The notes below the pieces were generated by a model that had not been told where the DNA came from, did no database searches, and worked only from the letters and a program-made list of their open reading frames with translations. Source: Pelagibius sp. CAU 1746 (GTDB lineage Bacteria; Pseudomonadota; Alphaproteobacteria; Kiloniellales; Kiloniellaceae). Taken from it: 64,000 nt of DNA. Each line of letters opens with the position of its first letter. The first letter of the stretch is position 1. Location: contig NZ_JBDOQT010000001.1 of the NCBI RefSeq assembly GCF_039839785.1, positions 1,860,001-1,924,000 on the forward strand. Direction: 5' to 3'. Of this stretch, positions 43,701-51,776 are shown in pieces. The position numbers were made by a program, and so were the translations under genes.

Positions 43701-45095
43701 CTCGAGCGCCAGGCTGTCGAGGTCGAGATTGCCTTTCAATGCGAAGGGCAGGGTCGTGCCCAGCACCCGATTGACCTCTTCAGCTTGCGGCAGGCGCGGG
43801 CCGTCGATGCGCCCGGTCAGGTCGAGGGCCAGCAGCGGCGCCGCGCCGCCGGTTTCGGCATCGATGCTTCCCGCGATGTCGAGCGCCGCCGCCGCTGCGT
43901 CCGGGCCGTCCAGGTTGACGGCCTGCACGCTGATCTCCGCCCGGGGCGCGTCGAAACTGCCGCTCAGCGCCATCTCGGCGGAGAGCTTCTCAAGGCGGTT
44001 GAAGCCGGCGAGGCGGGCCAGGGCGGCGCTCTCCTCCGCCGTCAGGGTCACGGTCAGGTCCAGCGCCCCGCCGTCTGGCGCGAGCGAGCCCCGGGCAGCG
44101 AGGCGCAGGTTGTCGTTGGAGGCCGTCAGCTCCGTCAGGTCGAGGCGATCCGAATCGCGCCAGGCGCCTTGGAGACTCAGCGCCGTGTCTCCCGCCGCCA
44201 GGGCCCAGAGGTCGCTTCGCGACGGCGGCGAAATGGCGGCCCGGCCGTGAAGGCTGAAGCCGAGGTCGCCGCCCGGCGCCCGCCGCAGGCCGATCGCGGC
44301 CTCGGCCTGCGCGGTGTCACCGAGTGACAGTGCGAAGGCGCCCTGCCAGTCGCGCAAGGGGCCGCTGCCGTCCAGCGTCATCTCGGCGCGCGGCAGGTCC
44401 GGAACTTCCAGGAGGGCGGCGAGGAGGCCGCCGGGCGCTTCGGCGGCGTCGATCCGGGCGGTGAGGGCATCGGCGGCGGGATCGTAGTCCAGCGTGGCGT
44501 GAAGCTGCGCCTCCGCGCCATCCAGGCGCTCAAGGTCGAGGGCCATGCCGTAGCTGCCGTCCTCAGCACTGCCGGCCGCGCCGTCCAGGGTGAAGCGGGC
44601 GGCCTGGCCGAGAACCGGCTCGCCCAGCGCGATCTCGTCGGCAGCAAAGCGGTGGAGGGTGATCTTGAGCGAAAGCCGAAGCTGGCCGTCGCCGCCGTCC
44701 GCGCTTGCTTCCGGGGGCTCCGCAGGGGCGGCGGGCAGGCGCGCCAAGGCAACCTGGGTCAAAACCAGGGAGTCGACTTCCAGCTCGCCGCCCAGCAGGG
44801 ACCAGGGCCGCCAGGCGAGGTCGAGCCCGGCAATCGTGAGCCAGGCGCCCTCGGCGTCGCGCAGCGCCACGTCGCGGGCCTGCAATCGCGCAGGCAGCGC
44901 GCCGTCCAGGCGGCCGATGCTCAGCTCCATTTCGCCGGGGCTGGACACCGCGTCCTCGATCTGGCGCGCGAGCCAACTGCGGCCGCCGTCGCTGTCGAGC
45001 CAGGTATAGCCGACGGCAAGGGAGCCGGCGGCCAGCAGCAGCAGCGTGCCGAGGCCGATCAGTCCCCATTTCACGATGACTCTCGCCCGGCGCAT
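40716..45095 (-). CDS. tamB: TamB, translocation and assembly module inner-membrane subunit
   Basis: The 1459-aa protein has an N-terminal anchor helix (residues 11-30) and a very long repetitive beta-rich AsmA/DUF490-like body. A TamB domain lies over the last 350 residues (FTTETVEISLATQLPPSVVKLDV, DAELDIVVDMPKRVFVRGRGLDSEWAGRI) with the C-terminal ending RFQLDY. TamB spans the periplasm and works with TamA in outer-membrane protein insertion or lipid transport. It starts one base after the tamA stop, in the usual tamA-tamB order. Confidence 0.92.
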   Translation of the reverse strand: MRRARVIVKWGLIGLGTLLLLAAGSLAVGYTWLDSDGGRSWLARQIEDAVSSPGEMELSIGRLDGALPARLQARDVALRDAEGAWLTIAGLDLAWRPWSLLGGELEVDSLVLTQVALARLPAAPAEPPEASADGGDGQLRLSLKITLHRFAADEIALGEPVLGQAARFTLDGAAGSAEDGSYGMALDLERLDGAEAQLHATLDYDPAADALTARIDAAEAPGGLLAALLEVPDLPRAEMTLDGSGPLRDWQGAFALSLGDTAQAEAAIGLRRAPGGDLGFSLHGRAAISPPSRSDLWALAAGDTALSLQGAWRDSDRLDLTELTASNDNLRLAARGSLAPDGGALDLTVTLTAEESAALARLAGFNRLEKLSAEMALSGSFDAPRAEISVQAVNLDGPDAAAAALDIAGSIDAETGGAAPLLALDLTGRIDGPRLPQAEEVNRVLGTTLPFALKGNLDLDSLALEIAALDAEAGALRLSGSGPFNLDDGSADLQVDLRVNDLGTLQPLTGIPLGGPLRLTGPLALQDYGASLQADLIGRWDNPSSDIGLITAAAGRGLDIAARFAVADGEVRIQQATARSATTDLSASVTAAGDELRDGRYSLTLEDAAVLAAELGADLAGAAELRGTFSGPFDAIALTGEAQVASLALGAQALTDISGGYDLRLKGAEVDGPVRIAVLSPFGRAEAEAELRVRGDAVTLAALTARLPETKVTGEVIVPLDGSGPQAELVGEFTGLGIWLAAAGQDGSGKGKVTLRWNRPGTTAPLLATAELAALTLRPEPGAQAVQIDRLNLELRAQGPDLTQPATFTAKAETLRWQRLELARLDLDGGGTLDALDLRLAAAGTWIEPLGLKAAGRIAQAGESLTVTLDEAQGAAFGHPLALRQAATLTLTPGTTRLEGLDLASGDTRLTAEGRLDGETIAATARLETLPLTTVDAFWESGLEGTVSATLDLQGRTAAPQGNATVTASGLRPRDSGDLPALDLSSSAEWRDGRVTLDGRLGGAEVTAANFNAALPLRLTPGGGLELPQDGALSGALDWRGGLDTLLVFVPLPQHRLGGSAEIAVTLGGTVGTPAFDGSLALSEGRYESLEHGTILRDLALRAELAGDRIMLASLTANDGAGGKVSGAGGLTIDPLRDFPFDVEVRLDRFHALRRDDVTAVAGGTIELTGDAQTPRIKGRFTTETVEISLATQLPPSVVKLDVVEVKDGVVQQAPAQEEAAPPVDAELDIVVDMPKRVFVRGRGLDSEWAGRIAVAGTTAEPAVSGQVNLVRGQLSVVGKSFVLQDGKVTLPQDGGGEALLDVTALHKGKELEVTARMSGPIVQPALELSSVPEVPRDEIVSRVLFNKSASQLTAAEAAQLALALRDLTGQGGGTDVLGFARRTLGVDVLRVDTTTEGDAAVEAGKYVTDEVYVGVKQGAKPESTGVEVEVELTPNITIESETTGDGVNKSGLRFQLDY

Positions 45096-45096
45096 C

Positions 45097-46998
45097 TCAG
45101 AATGCCTGTCCGAAGCTCACGTAGAACTGGAATGCTTCGTCGACGCCGTCGCGCGGGTTCAGAGGAAAGGCGACATCCAGGCGCAGTGGGCCGAAGCCGG
45201 TGAAGTACCTCAATCCCAGGCCGGCGGCCCAGCGCAGGGTCTCGCCGCTGTTGAAGTAGGGCTCGTCGTAGACCGTGCCGCCATCGACGAAGGGTACGAT
45301 ACCAATCTCATCGGTGACGCGCACGCGCACTTCGCCGCCCAGCTCCAGCAGGGAGGTGCCGCCGAAGGGGTCCTGGTCGTCGTCCAGGGGGCCGACGAGT
45401 TGGTACTCGTAGCCGCGGACCGACCCGCCGCCGCCGGCATAGAAGCGGCTGGAGGCCGGCAGGGCGTCGTTCTTCTCGCCGAGAATGGTGCCGGCGCGCG
45501 CGCGGCCGGCGAGGATGAAGCGCTCGTCGCTGTCGAGAGCGTAGTAGGCCGAGCCGCCGGCTATGGCGGTGAGGAACAGCAGAGTGTCGTCGCCGGCCCC
45601 GGTGAAGGGGGTGAGCGAAAAGTGCAGGCGGCTGCCGGACGCCGGGTCGAGCAGATCGTCCCTGGTGTCGCGGGCCGCCGTCACCGGCAGGCCCAGGAGC
45701 GTGAACTGTCGTTCGCCTTCGCCGTTGTCGGCTCCCTCGTCGACGATCTCGTAGCCGAGCGAGATGCCGCCCGTTACCCGCCAGTTCTCGAACAGGGGCC
45801 GTTCCAGGGCGATCAGGCCATCGACGGCTTGGCGTTCGTAGGCGTCATTGTCCTCGAAGCCACCGGAAAGATCGGCCAGCAGATCCTGGTCGGCCTGCAG
45901 GAAGGCCGGTTTGCGAAAGCTGATGTCGCCCGACTGCTCGATCAGGGATCCGATGGCGCTGACCCGCAGCTTCTCGTTGCGGCCCAGCAGGTTGCGGTGC
46001 TCCCAGAAGATCTCCGCGCCCGGCCCGACGTCGCTGGAGTAGTTCACGACCCCGCCGATGGAGCGTTGCTCGCGCTCGACCAGGGTCACGGTGACGGGCA
46101 GGCTTCCGTCGGGTGTGGGCTGCGCTGCAGTCTCCGCGTTGGCCGAGGAGAATAATCCCGTGGCCGCAAGGCGGCGCTGCAGGTTGCGGACCACCCGCCG
46201 GTCGTAAGGCTCGCCCTGGGGCCATTCGGAGATGCGGTGGAGATAGTCCGCCTCGACCTCCTCCTGGCCCTTGAAGGAGAGGGGGCCGAAGACGGCGGCC
46301 GGCCCGGCGTCGATAGCCAGCCGTACGGTCATCTCGGTCTTCTCGTGATTGACGAAGGTTTTGCGCTCGCGCACCTGCGCAAAGGGGTAGCCGCGTTCCT
46401 GCAGCAGGCTGACCAGGCTTTGCTCCGCGCCGACCACGACGGGCGCGCGCGCCGGCATGCCAAGTGCGATGCCGATCTCGTCCAGGCGCGGTTGCTCGGC
46501 CTCGGCCGGCGGCGGGTTGCCGTCGAAGGTGATGTCGTAGGCTTGGAGTGTGTAGCGCGGTCCGGGGGTTATGCGCAGCGTCACCTGGGTGGGCCTGACT
46601 TCGCTGTCGATTTCGAGATCGACGGCCGGCTGATAGTAGCCCTCGGAGTGCAGCGCGGCGGTCAATCGCTGGATGTCGCCCTCCGCCCGCCGGCGCAGGC
46701 CGGCGATGGTGGCGGGCGGCTTCTCCCCGAGGGCGATCAACTGGGACGAGCCTTCCAGAAGCGTGCGCAGCTCGCCCTCTTCGACGCCCTCCACCACCGT
46801 CCGGTAGGGCAGGATTCCCTGTTCCTGCGCCGCCGCCGGCGCCGGTTCCGAGGGGCCGACGAACTCAGGGGCCTGCCCAGCCAGCGCGGGCCGTGCCATA
46901 GAGGTTTGGCCGGCGCTTGCAAGGCAGAGCGCGAACATCGCCAGACAGCGCCGGAACCGCGCAAAACCGCTCCGCAGGGCGGTGGTCCGGGTTCTCAA
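45097..46998 (-). CDS. tamA: TamA, Omp85-family outer-membrane protein (autotransporter assembly complex)
   Basis: The protein has an N-terminal signal (RRCLAMFALCLASAG, cleavage near ALAGQ), three POTRA domains over roughly residues 60-300 and an Omp85 beta-barrel to the end, finishing FQFYVSFGQAF with the terminal phenylalanine of outer-membrane proteins. Barrel marks include YAGGGGSVRGYEYQLVGP and VPFVDGGTVYD. I favour the TTG at 46998 because GGAG lies just upstream and it gives a compact signal peptide. The frame is open to 47082 (661 aa), so the exact start is uncertain. Confidence 0.88.
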   Translation of the reverse strand: MRTRTTALRSGFARFRRCLAMFALCLASAGQTSMARPALAGQAPEFVGPSEPAPAAAQEQGILPYRTVVEGVEEGELRTLLEGSSQLIALGEKPPATIAGLRRRAEGDIQRLTAALHSEGYYQPAVDLEIDSEVRPTQVTLRITPGPRYTLQAYDITFDGNPPPAEAEQPRLDEIGIALGMPARAPVVVGAEQSLVSLLQERGYPFAQVRERKTFVNHEKTEMTVRLAIDAGPAAVFGPLSFKGQEEVEADYLHRISEWPQGEPYDRRVVRNLQRRLAATGLFSSANAETAAQPTPDGSLPVTVTLVEREQRSIGGVVNYSSDVGPGAEIFWEHRNLLGRNEKLRVSAIGSLIEQSGDISFRKPAFLQADQDLLADLSGGFEDNDAYERQAVDGLIALERPLFENWRVTGGISLGYEIVDEGADNGEGERQFTLLGLPVTAARDTRDDLLDPASGSRLHFSLTPFTGAGDDTLLFLTAIAGGSAYYALDSDERFILAGRARAGTILGEKNDALPASSRFYAGGGGSVRGYEYQLVGPLDDDQDPFGGTSLLELGGEVRVRVTDEIGIVPFVDGGTVYDEPYFNSGETLRWAAGLGLRYFTGFGPLRLDVAFPLNPRDGVDEAFQFYVSFGQAF

Positions 46999-47464
46999 GG
47001 CCCGACTCCTGCCTCTGACGTCATCGCGATAGCGCCGCCCCTCGTCGCCGGGCGGTTCGATTGATTGCATCCAAAGAGGCAAGGTCCTGTTTCTTTGCCC
47101 GTCGTGAAGCCCTGCTAAGCTATATAGGTAGCTACCCCGGTTTTGCCACGCCGCAACAGACCGCCGGTTGCCGGGGATCGCTCGGCAGCGGCCCTTCTAG
47201 CATGTCCGTACCCCGCGGGAGAGGCGGCATTTACCGCAGGCTGCTCTGCCGCCTGCGCAGGGCCGGACCGGCAGTGCCGCCGGGCGGAGCTTGCCACCTC
47301 AGATTGTCCGGGCGCGCCTGTGCCTCGGCGGTGCGGTGTTTCAATTCTGTTGCCCCGCCGCGGCGTTTTGTTTCGAAACCGGGACATCATGCAGAAATGG
47401 TGAAGGCGTAGGGTCGCTCTCCATTGCCGGCCAAATCGGCCGCGACCGAGTGAGGAGACTCTCA
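46999..47464. other. long divergent intergenic region (tamA / homocysteine methyltransferase)
   Basis: This stretch holds no gene I can support. An AT-rich patch at 47117-47133 contains TATATA inside the inverted repeat AGCTA/TAGCT. On the minus strand TGGCAA lies 16 bases before TATATA and could be the tamA promoter. GGCGGCA (47223-47229) pairs with TGCCGCC (47247-47253) as a possible RNA stem. The methyltransferase start has GAGGAG upstream. I could not match a SAM or cobalamin riboswitch, though this is where one would be expected. Confidence 0.5.
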
Positions 47465-48421
47465 ATGGCCAAGTACCGAGACACTCTGCCACAGCTTTCC
47501 GGTGGCGGACTTTTCCTGACCGACGGTGGGATCGAGACCACGCTCATATTTCACGATGGGCTCGACCTGCCCTATTTCGCCGCCTTCGACCTGATGAAGG
47601 ATCGCTCGGGCCAGGCGGCCCTACGGCGCTACTTCAGCACCCACGCCGCCATCGCCCGCGACAATGGCCACGGCTTCATCCTGGAGAGCCCGACCTGGCG
47701 CGCTTCCGCCGACTGGGGCGCCAAGCTGGGCTACACCAGGGCCGACATGGCGGAGGTCAACAAGCAGTCCATCGCCTTGCTGGCGGAGCTGCGCCGCACC
47801 TTCGAGACCGAGCGGTCGCCGATGGTGATCAGCGGCTGCGTCGGCCCGCGCGGCGACGGCTACAACCCGGGCGAGGCGATGACCGCCGAGGCGGCGCAGG
47901 CCTATCACGCCGAACAGATCGACGCCTTCGCCGACACCGAGGCCGACATGGTTACCGCCATCACCACGACCAACCTGCCCGAGGCCATCGGCATCACCCG
48001 CGCCGCCCAGGCCGCCGGCCTGCCGGTGGTGATCTCCTTCACCGTGGAGACCGACGGGACCCTGCCGTCCGGTGAGACCCTGAAGGAAGCCGTCGAGACG
48101 GTGGATGCGGAGACCGGCAACGGCCCCGTCTACTTCATGATCAACTGCGCCCATCCCGATCACTTCAGCCGGGCGCTGGCCGCCGGCGAAAGCTGGGTGC
48201 GGCGGATCCGGGGGCTGCGCGCCAACGCCTCGCGGCTCAGCCATGCCGAGCTCGACGAAGCCGAGGAATTGGACGACGGCAATCCCGAGGAGTTCGGCGC
48301 GCAGCACAGCGACCTTCGCCGTCTGCTCGACCACATCGTCGTGATGGGCGGCTGCTGTGGCACCGACCACCGCCATATCGAGGCGATCTGCCGCGCCTGC
48401 GCGCCTGCCAAGGCGGCTTAG
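47465..48421 (+). CDS. homocysteine S-methyltransferase family protein
   Basis: The 318-aa enzyme has FLTDGGIETTLIF near residues 16-28, ESPTWRASADWGAKLGY near 70 and the zinc-ligand cysteines in MINCAHPDHF near residue 225 and GGCCGTDHRHI near residue 300, typical of YitJ/MmuM-like homocysteine methyltransferases. The methyl donor could be S-methylmethionine, betaine or another compound. It is the first of three genes in the same direction, followed by an alpha/beta hydrolase and metY, suggesting a sulfur amino-acid unit. Confidence 0.9.
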   Translation: MAKYRDTLPQLSGGGLFLTDGGIETTLIFHDGLDLPYFAAFDLMKDRSGQAALRRYFSTHAAIARDNGHGFILESPTWRASADWGAKLGYTRADMAEVNKQSIALLAELRRTFETERSPMVISGCVGPRGDGYNPGEAMTAEAAQAYHAEQIDAFADTEADMVTAITTTNLPEAIGITRAAQAAGLPVVISFTVETDGTLPSGETLKEAVETVDAETGNGPVYFMINCAHPDHFSRALAAGESWVRRIRGLRANASRLSHAELDEAEELDDGNPEEFGAQHSDLRRLLDHIVVMGGCCGTDHRHIEAICRACAPAKAA

Positions 48422-48443
48422 GCGGCACGGCGGGACAAGTGTC

Positions 48444-49328
48444 ATGACGACGATGTCGACGGCCGGGACCCCGACCCATCCGTTTCCCGCCGGGCAGGTC
48501 TCCGCCCGCTGGATCGGAAACGACCTGCCGGTGGTGGCGTTGCATTCCTCCGCCTCCACCGGCGGCCAGTGGCGCTCCCTGGTGGAATGCTTCGCCGGCA
48601 AGCGCCAGGTAGTGACGCCGGACTTGCCGGGCTACGGCTTCGCCGCGGCGCCTGAGCCGCACGATCGTGCCGACTGCCTCGCCGCCGAGGCGGCGGCGGT
48701 GCTGCGGGCGGTCGGCCCCTCGGCCCCGGCCTTTCACCTGGTCGGGCATTCCTACGGCGGTGCCGTGGCCTTGAAGATTGCGCTGGCCTATCCCTGGCGG
48801 GTGCGCAGCCTGACCCTCATCGAGCCGGTGGTCTTCCACCTGTTGCCGCAAGGCGGCAGTGACGCCGACAAGCGTCTCTACCGTGGCGTCCTGGGGGTGC
48901 GGGACCGGCTGCGCGGGGCGGTGGCGGCCGGCTGGCCCGCCTACGGCATGGCGGCCTTCGTCGACTTCTGGAACGGCGCCGGCACCTGGGACCGCTGCGA
49001 GGCCGCCCAGCGTCAACGCCTCTCGGCACAGGCCCGGGCGGTGATGCGCAACTTCGCCAGCGTGCTGGGCGAGACTTGGCCGCTGTCGGATCTGACCCGC
49101 CTCGCCATGCCGCTTCTGACCGTCACCGGAGAGACCTCGCCGGAAGTCGGACGGCGCGTGACCGACAAGCTGGTCGATGCGGCGCCCGAGGTGACGGCGG
49201 CCCGGGTCTTCGGCGCCGGCCACATGGCGCCGCTGACCCATGCCGAAGCGGTCAATACCCTGATCGAGCGGCACGTCGACTCTGCCGACGCGCTGGCCGC
49301 GGCGTCGCGGCGCGCTTCAGCGGCGTGA
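48444..49328 (+). CDS. alpha/beta-fold hydrolase
   Basis: The 294-aa protein shows the alpha/beta hydrolase pattern: VVALHSSASTGGQWRSLVECF near residue 30, the nucleophile elbow LVGHSYGGAVALKIA near residue 98 and a C-terminal histidine in GAGHMAPLTHAEAVN near residue 255. Substrate is not evident. It is not a homoserine acetyltransferase: it is too short and lacks GGSMGG. It starts at ATG 48444 (a second ATG is three codons later), 22 bases after the methyltransferase and 33 before metY. Confidence 0.85.
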   Translation: MTTMSTAGTPTHPFPAGQVSARWIGNDLPVVALHSSASTGGQWRSLVECFAGKRQVVTPDLPGYGFAAAPEPHDRADCLAAEAAAVLRAVGPSAPAFHLVGHSYGGAVALKIALAYPWRVRSLTLIEPVVFHLLPQGGSDADKRLYRGVLGVRDRLRGAVAAGWPAYGMAAFVDFWNGAGTWDRCEAAQRQRLSAQARAVMRNFASVLGETWPLSDLTRLAMPLLTVTGETSPEVGRRVTDKLVDAAPEVTAARVFGAGHMAPLTHAEAVNTLIERHVDSADALAAASRRASAA

Positions 49329-49361
49329 TTGCTTAAACCCTTTTATCGCAAGGATACGAAT

Positions 49362-50678
49362 ATGGATTTCACCAAGAACCCCGAAACCGCCGTTCTGCAC
49401 TGCGGCTACCGCGCCGACCCGGCGACCAATGCGGTGGCGGTGCCGATCTACCAGACCACCTCCTACCAGTTCGAGGACACGGGCCACGCCCGCCGGCTCT
49501 TCGCGCTGGAGGAAATGGGCAACATCTACACCCGCGTCATGAACCCGACCAACGATGCCTTCGAACAGCGCATGGCGGCATTGGAAGGCGGCGCGGCGGC
49601 GCTCGCGGTCAGCTCCGGGCAGGCGGCGACGACGCTCTCCATTCTCAACATCGCCGGCAGCGGCGACAATATCGTCAGCGCGACCGGCCTCTACGGCGGC
49701 ACCTGGAACCTCTTCGCCAACACCCTGAAGACCCTGGGGATCGAGGTCCGTTTCGTCGACGCTTCCGATCCGGAAAACTTCCGCCGGGCGACCGACGAGC
49801 GCACCCGCGCCTACTACGCCGAGACCCTGCCGAACCCCATGCTGAAGGTCTTTCCCATCGCTGAGGTCGCGGTCATCGGCGAGGAGCTGGGCGTGCCCCT
49901 GATCCTCGACAACACTGCCGCGCCGGTGATCTGCCGTCCCATCGACCACGGTGCCCACATCGTCGTCTATTCTTGCACAAAGTACATCGGCGGCCATGGC
50001 AACTCGATCGGCGGCGTCATCGTCGACGGCGGCCGCTTCGACTGGGAGAAGCACGCCCGGCGCTTCCCCATGTTGAACCAGCCGGACCCGAGTTACCACG
50101 GTGCGGTCTGGACCGAGGCGACGAAGCCCATGGGTCCCGTGGCCTATATCGTGAAGGCACGCTGCACCTTGCTGCGCGACCTCGGCACGGCGCTCAGCCC
50201 CTTCAACACCTTCAACTTCATCCAGGGTCTGGAGACGCTGCCTCTGCGCATGCGCGAGCATTGCAGGAACGCCCAGGCGGTGGCCGACTACCTGGCCGGC
50301 CACCCGCTGGTCAAGAAGGTGATCTATCCGGGCATGAGCGCTTCCGATTCGCAGGAGCGCGTCGAGCGCTACCTCTCCGGCGGGCGCGGCGGCCTGGTCG
50401 GCTTCGAGTTGGAGAACGACGACCCCGAGGCCGGCGCCCGCTTCATCGACTCGCTGCAGATGGTCTATCACGTGGCCAACATCGGTGACACGCGCACTTT
50501 GGCCATCCATCCTGCCAGCTCGACGCACCAGCAGCTCAGCGCCGAGGACCAGCTCGCCACCGGGGTGACGCCGGGCTACCTGCGCCTCTCGGTCGGCATC
50601 GAGAATATCGAAGACATCCTAGCCGACATCGGCCAGGCCCTCGACGCCACCGCCGACGCCAAGGCGGCAGCGGCGTAA
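49362..50678 (+). CDS. metY: O-acetylhomoserine sulfhydrylase (MetY-type PLP enzyme)
   Basis: The 438-aa enzyme makes homocysteine from O-acetylhomoserine and sulfide. It has TTSYQFEDTGHARRLF near residue 30, the PLP phosphate region MAALEGGAAALAVSSGQAA near 75, and the PLP lysine in YSCTKYIGGHGNSIGGVIVDGG near residue 205. Length and the long C-terminal domain match MetY rather than MetB/MetC. ATG 49362 has AAGGA upstream. A terminator follows the gene. Confidence 0.92.
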   Translation: MDFTKNPETAVLHCGYRADPATNAVAVPIYQTTSYQFEDTGHARRLFALEEMGNIYTRVMNPTNDAFEQRMAALEGGAAALAVSSGQAATTLSILNIAGSGDNIVSATGLYGGTWNLFANTLKTLGIEVRFVDASDPENFRRATDERTRAYYAETLPNPMLKVFPIAEVAVIGEELGVPLILDNTAAPVICRPIDHGAHIVVYSCTKYIGGHGNSIGGVIVDGGRFDWEKHARRFPMLNQPDPSYHGAVWTEATKPMGPVAYIVKARCTLLRDLGTALSPFNTFNFIQGLETLPLRMREHCRNAQAVADYLAGHPLVKKVIYPGMSASDSQERVERYLSGGRGGLVGFELENDDPEAGARFIDSLQMVYHVANIGDTRTLAIHPASSTHQQLSAEDQLATGVTPGYLRLSVGIENIEDILADIGQALDATADAKAAAA

Positions 50679-50708
50679 CTCCTTCGGCGCCGCTTCGTCC
50701 GACAGGAT

Positions 50709-50744
50709 GGCGCCTCTCCAGGAAGGAGGGGCGCCCTTTCTTTT
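50709..50744 (+). terminator. rho-independent terminator after metY
   Basis: An 11-bp stem (GGCGCCTCTCC at 50709-50719 with GGAGGGGCGCC at 50725-50735, one G-U pair) is followed by CTTTCTTTT. It lies 30 bases past the metY stop and should separate the sulfur unit from the hydantoin-type operon. Confidence 0.8.
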
Positions 50745-50746
50745 CG

Positions 50747-50830
50747 CTCCCCAGTCAGGCTGGCCCGGGCTTGACCTGACGGCCGCTTCGGCCAATCCTT
50801 GTCCACGGTCATGCGGTCAGGACTGGGGAG
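50747..50830 (+). promoter_or_regulatory. possible structured leader sequestering the SD of the DapA-family gene
   Basis: CTCCCCAGTC (50747-50756) pairs perfectly with GACTGGGGAG (50821-50830). The 3' arm contains the GGGGAG Shine-Dalgarno of the gene starting at 50838. Inside, CTGAC (50776-50780) can pair with GTCAG (50816-50820), and GGCCG (50781-50785) with CGGCC (50789-50793). If transcribed from before 50747 this would form a nested fold that masks the ribosome site. A TTGACC at 50771 could instead be a -35, in which case the left arm would not be transcribed. Confidence 0.4.
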
Positions 50831-50837
50831 GCAAGAG

Positions 50838-51776
50838 ATGCGCATTTCAGAGGAAACCAAGGGCGTCTACATCATCTCGGCGACGCCTTTCGCCGAGGAC
50901 GGAACGCTGGACCTCGCCAGCACCGACTCTCTGGTCGATTTTTACCTCAGAAGCGGCGTCCATGGCATGACCATCCTGGGAATCATGGGGGAAGCGCCGA
51001 AGCTGACCCCCGAAGAATCGGTGACCTTTCTGACCCGGGTCCTGGACCGCGCCGCTGGCCGGCTGCCGGTTATCGTCGGGGTCAGCAATGCCGGCCTCGA
51101 CAACCTGGCCCGCCTTGCCCATACGGCCATGGACAAGGGGGCGGCCGGGGTCATGGTGGCGCCCTTTCCGGGGCTGAACACCGAGGCCAAGGTGTTGAGC
51201 TACTTCGCCCAGGTCTGCGACGCCTTGGGCGCGGACGTGCCGCTGGTCTATCAGGACTACCCTCAGACCACCAACGCGCCGGTGTCCGTGGCGACGCTCA
51301 ATACCTTGATCGACCGCCATCCGCAGATGGTCATGCTGAAGCACGAAGACTCGCCGGGCCTGGCCAAGATCACCGGGCTGCGCCAGAGCGCAGAGAAAGA
51401 CGGGCGGCGTCGCATCTCCATCCTGGTCGGCAACGGCGGCATTCATTACCCGCAGGAACTGGCGCGCGGCGTTGACGGCGCGATGACCGGCTTCGCCTTT
51501 CCGGAAATGCTGGTGCAGGTCTATGGCCTCTTCACGGCCGGTAAGCAGGCTGCGGCGGAAGATCTCTTCGACGCTTATCTGCCTCTGGTGCGCCATGAGC
51601 TGCAACCGGGGCTGGGTCTTGCCCTCCGCAAGGAGGTGCTGCGCCGCCGCGGCGCCATTGCTTCCGCCAAGGTGCGCGCGCCGGGGCCGAACCTCTCCGC
51701 CGAGGATCAAGCCGAGCTCACACACCTGATCGACCGCCTCGAAGCGCGGCTCTCCACCCTCGGGCTCGCGGCGTGA
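50838..51776 (+). CDS. dihydrodipicolinate synthase (DapA)-family aldolase/lyase
   Basis: The 312-aa TIM-barrel protein has LGIMGEAPKLTPEESVTFL near residue 48-66, the catalytic tyrosine region VYQDYPQTTNAPVS near residue 138, and the Schiff-base lysine in MVMLKHEDSPG near residue 168. DapA relatives include sialic-acid lyases, KDG and hydroxyproline enzymes, so lysine synthesis is unlikely for this copy. Its stop overlaps the hydantoinase start by 4 bases, placing it in a ring-opening catabolic operon. The substrate is unknown. Confidence 0.87.
   Translation: MRISEETKGVYIISATPFAEDGTLDLASTDSLVDFYLRSGVHGMTILGIMGEAPKLTPEESVTFLTRVLDRAAGRLPVIVGVSNAGLDNLARLAHTAMDKGAAGVMVAPFPGLNTEAKVLSYFAQVCDALGADVPLVYQDYPQTTNAPVSVATLNTLIDRHPQMVMLKHEDSPGLAKITGLRQSAEKDGRRRISILVGNGGIHYPQELARGVDGAMTGFAFPEMLVQVYGLFTAGKQAAAEDLFDAYLPLVRHELQPGLGLALRKEVLRRRGAIASAKVRAPGPNLSAEDQAELTHLIDRLEARLSTLGLAA

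Noticed and set aside
47083-47464. SAM-II, SAH or cobalamin riboswitch before the methyltransferase gene
   Set aside because: I looked for the conserved cores and a B12 box and found none. Only generic stems are present.
48444-49328. Alpha/beta hydrolase as homoserine O-acetyltransferase MetX
   Set aside because: It is about 80 residues too short and its nucleophile elbow is GHSYGG, not the MetX GGSMGG, despite sitting beside metY.
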